Below are positions 7,895 to 8,077 of a DNA stretch of 8,077 nt, piece after piece. The DNA lies in assembly GCA_002413455.1 (NCBI GenBank), contig DHXA01000192.1:2795-10871 (forward strand), read 5' to 3'. Numbering within the stretch: the stretch's first letter is position 1; the number at the start of each line of letters is the position of its first letter. The notes under the pieces were generated by a model. It worked only from the letters and a program-made list of their open reading frames with translations. It had not been told where the DNA came from and searched no databases. Source of the stretch: Rhodanobacter sp. UBA5168 (GTDB lineage Bacteria > Pseudomonadota > Gammaproteobacteria > Xanthomonadales > Rhodanobacteraceae). Position numbers and translations under genes: made by a program.

Positions 7895-7915
7895 CATCCA
7901 GCCAACGGAATACCC

Positions 7916-8077
7916 ATGCGCAGTGACCTGATCAAGAGCGGCCCCGACCGCGCACCCGCGCGCGCCATGCTGCGCGCCACCGGCCTCGACGACGAGGCGA
8001 TTGCGCGGCCGCTGGTGGCGGTGGTGCACACCTGGTCGAACGTGAGTCCATGCAACCTCAACCTGCGCGAGCTGGCG
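7916..8077 (+). CDS. ilvD: Dihydroxy-acid dehydratase, N-terminal part (3' end outside window)
   Basis: The first 54 codons of IlvD are present, an Fe-S enzyme that dehydrates 2,3-dihydroxyisovalerate and its methyl homologue to the 2-oxo acids for valine, leucine and isoleucine. The N-terminus MRSDLIKSGPDRAPARAMLRATG and the SPCNLNL segment match the IlvD/Edd family; Cys46 in SPCN is at the position of the first cluster cysteine. The dehydratase enters the pathway before LeuA, so it supplies the substrate 2-oxoisovalerate. GGA (7907-7909) six bases before the ATG is a weak ribosome-binding site. A strong terminator ends 21 bases upstream, so transcription must read through it. Edd (phosphogluconate dehydratase) is a paralogue, but the SDxxKxGxxRAPARAMLRATG start favours IlvD. 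Confidence 0.9.
   Translation, partial: MRSDLIKSGPDRAPARAMLRATGLDDEAIARPLVAVVHTWSNVSPCNLNLRELA

Noticed and set aside
7745..7915. A riboswitch or T-box in front of ilvD.
   Set aside because: I see no conserved riboswitch core, and T-boxes are not expected in a proteobacterium. Only the hairpin, long-loop terminator and a weak control frame can be supported.

Overview
The window is GC-rich, densely coding bacterial DNA. It most resembles a gammaproteobacterium of the Xanthomonadales, perhaps the Rhodanobacter/Dyella/Luteibacter group. That placement rests on the protein sequences, the base composition and my impression of the gene neighbourhood, so it is only moderately secure. No mobile element, CRISPR array, rRNA or tRNA is visible.

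Left part (1-1579): the 3' end of a threonine synthase gene (thrC) converges on a reverse-strand gene for an isochorismatase-like hydrolase. That gene is transcribed divergently from a TetR-family regulator. The 16 bases between their start codons, plus flanks, hold two inverted repeats. One lies between the -35 and -10 elements of the hydrolase promoter, as expected for an operator of the TetR protein.

Middle (1580-1979): a 400-base stretch without a long gene. It holds an unexplained 26-bp inverted repeat, an AT-rich patch, a perfect TTGACA -35 element and a complete transcription attenuator. The attenuator has a 45-codon leader peptide with a run of Leu/Val/Ile codons, three mutually exclusive RNA pairings and a GNRA-capped intrinsic terminator with seven Ts. 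No branched-chain amino acid leader needs a database match to be recognised here; the parts can be read from the sequence.

Right part (1983-8077): a tight operon leuA-ilvE-leuC-leuD-leuB, followed by the start of ilvD. Each of the four junctions inside leuA-leuB is a 4-base stop/start overlap. LeuA makes 2-isopropylmalate, LeuCD isomerises it, LeuB oxidises it to 2-oxoisocaproate, and IlvE transaminates that to leucine (and the valine and isoleucine keto acids too). IlvD supplies the upstream 2-oxoisovalerate. The order therefore covers the leucine branch plus two shared branched-chain steps.

Two features deserve attention beyond ordinary annotation. A 64-base repeat (54/64 identical, no gaps) is fused in the same reading frame to the 3' ends of ilvE and leuD, giving each protein a roughly 30-residue tail; it carries a hairpin with a compensatory base-pair swap between copies. 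And a 14-bp terminator stem with a 68-base loop and six Ts ends only 21 bases before ilvD, so ilvD expression appears to need readthrough, suggesting a second control point within the pathway.
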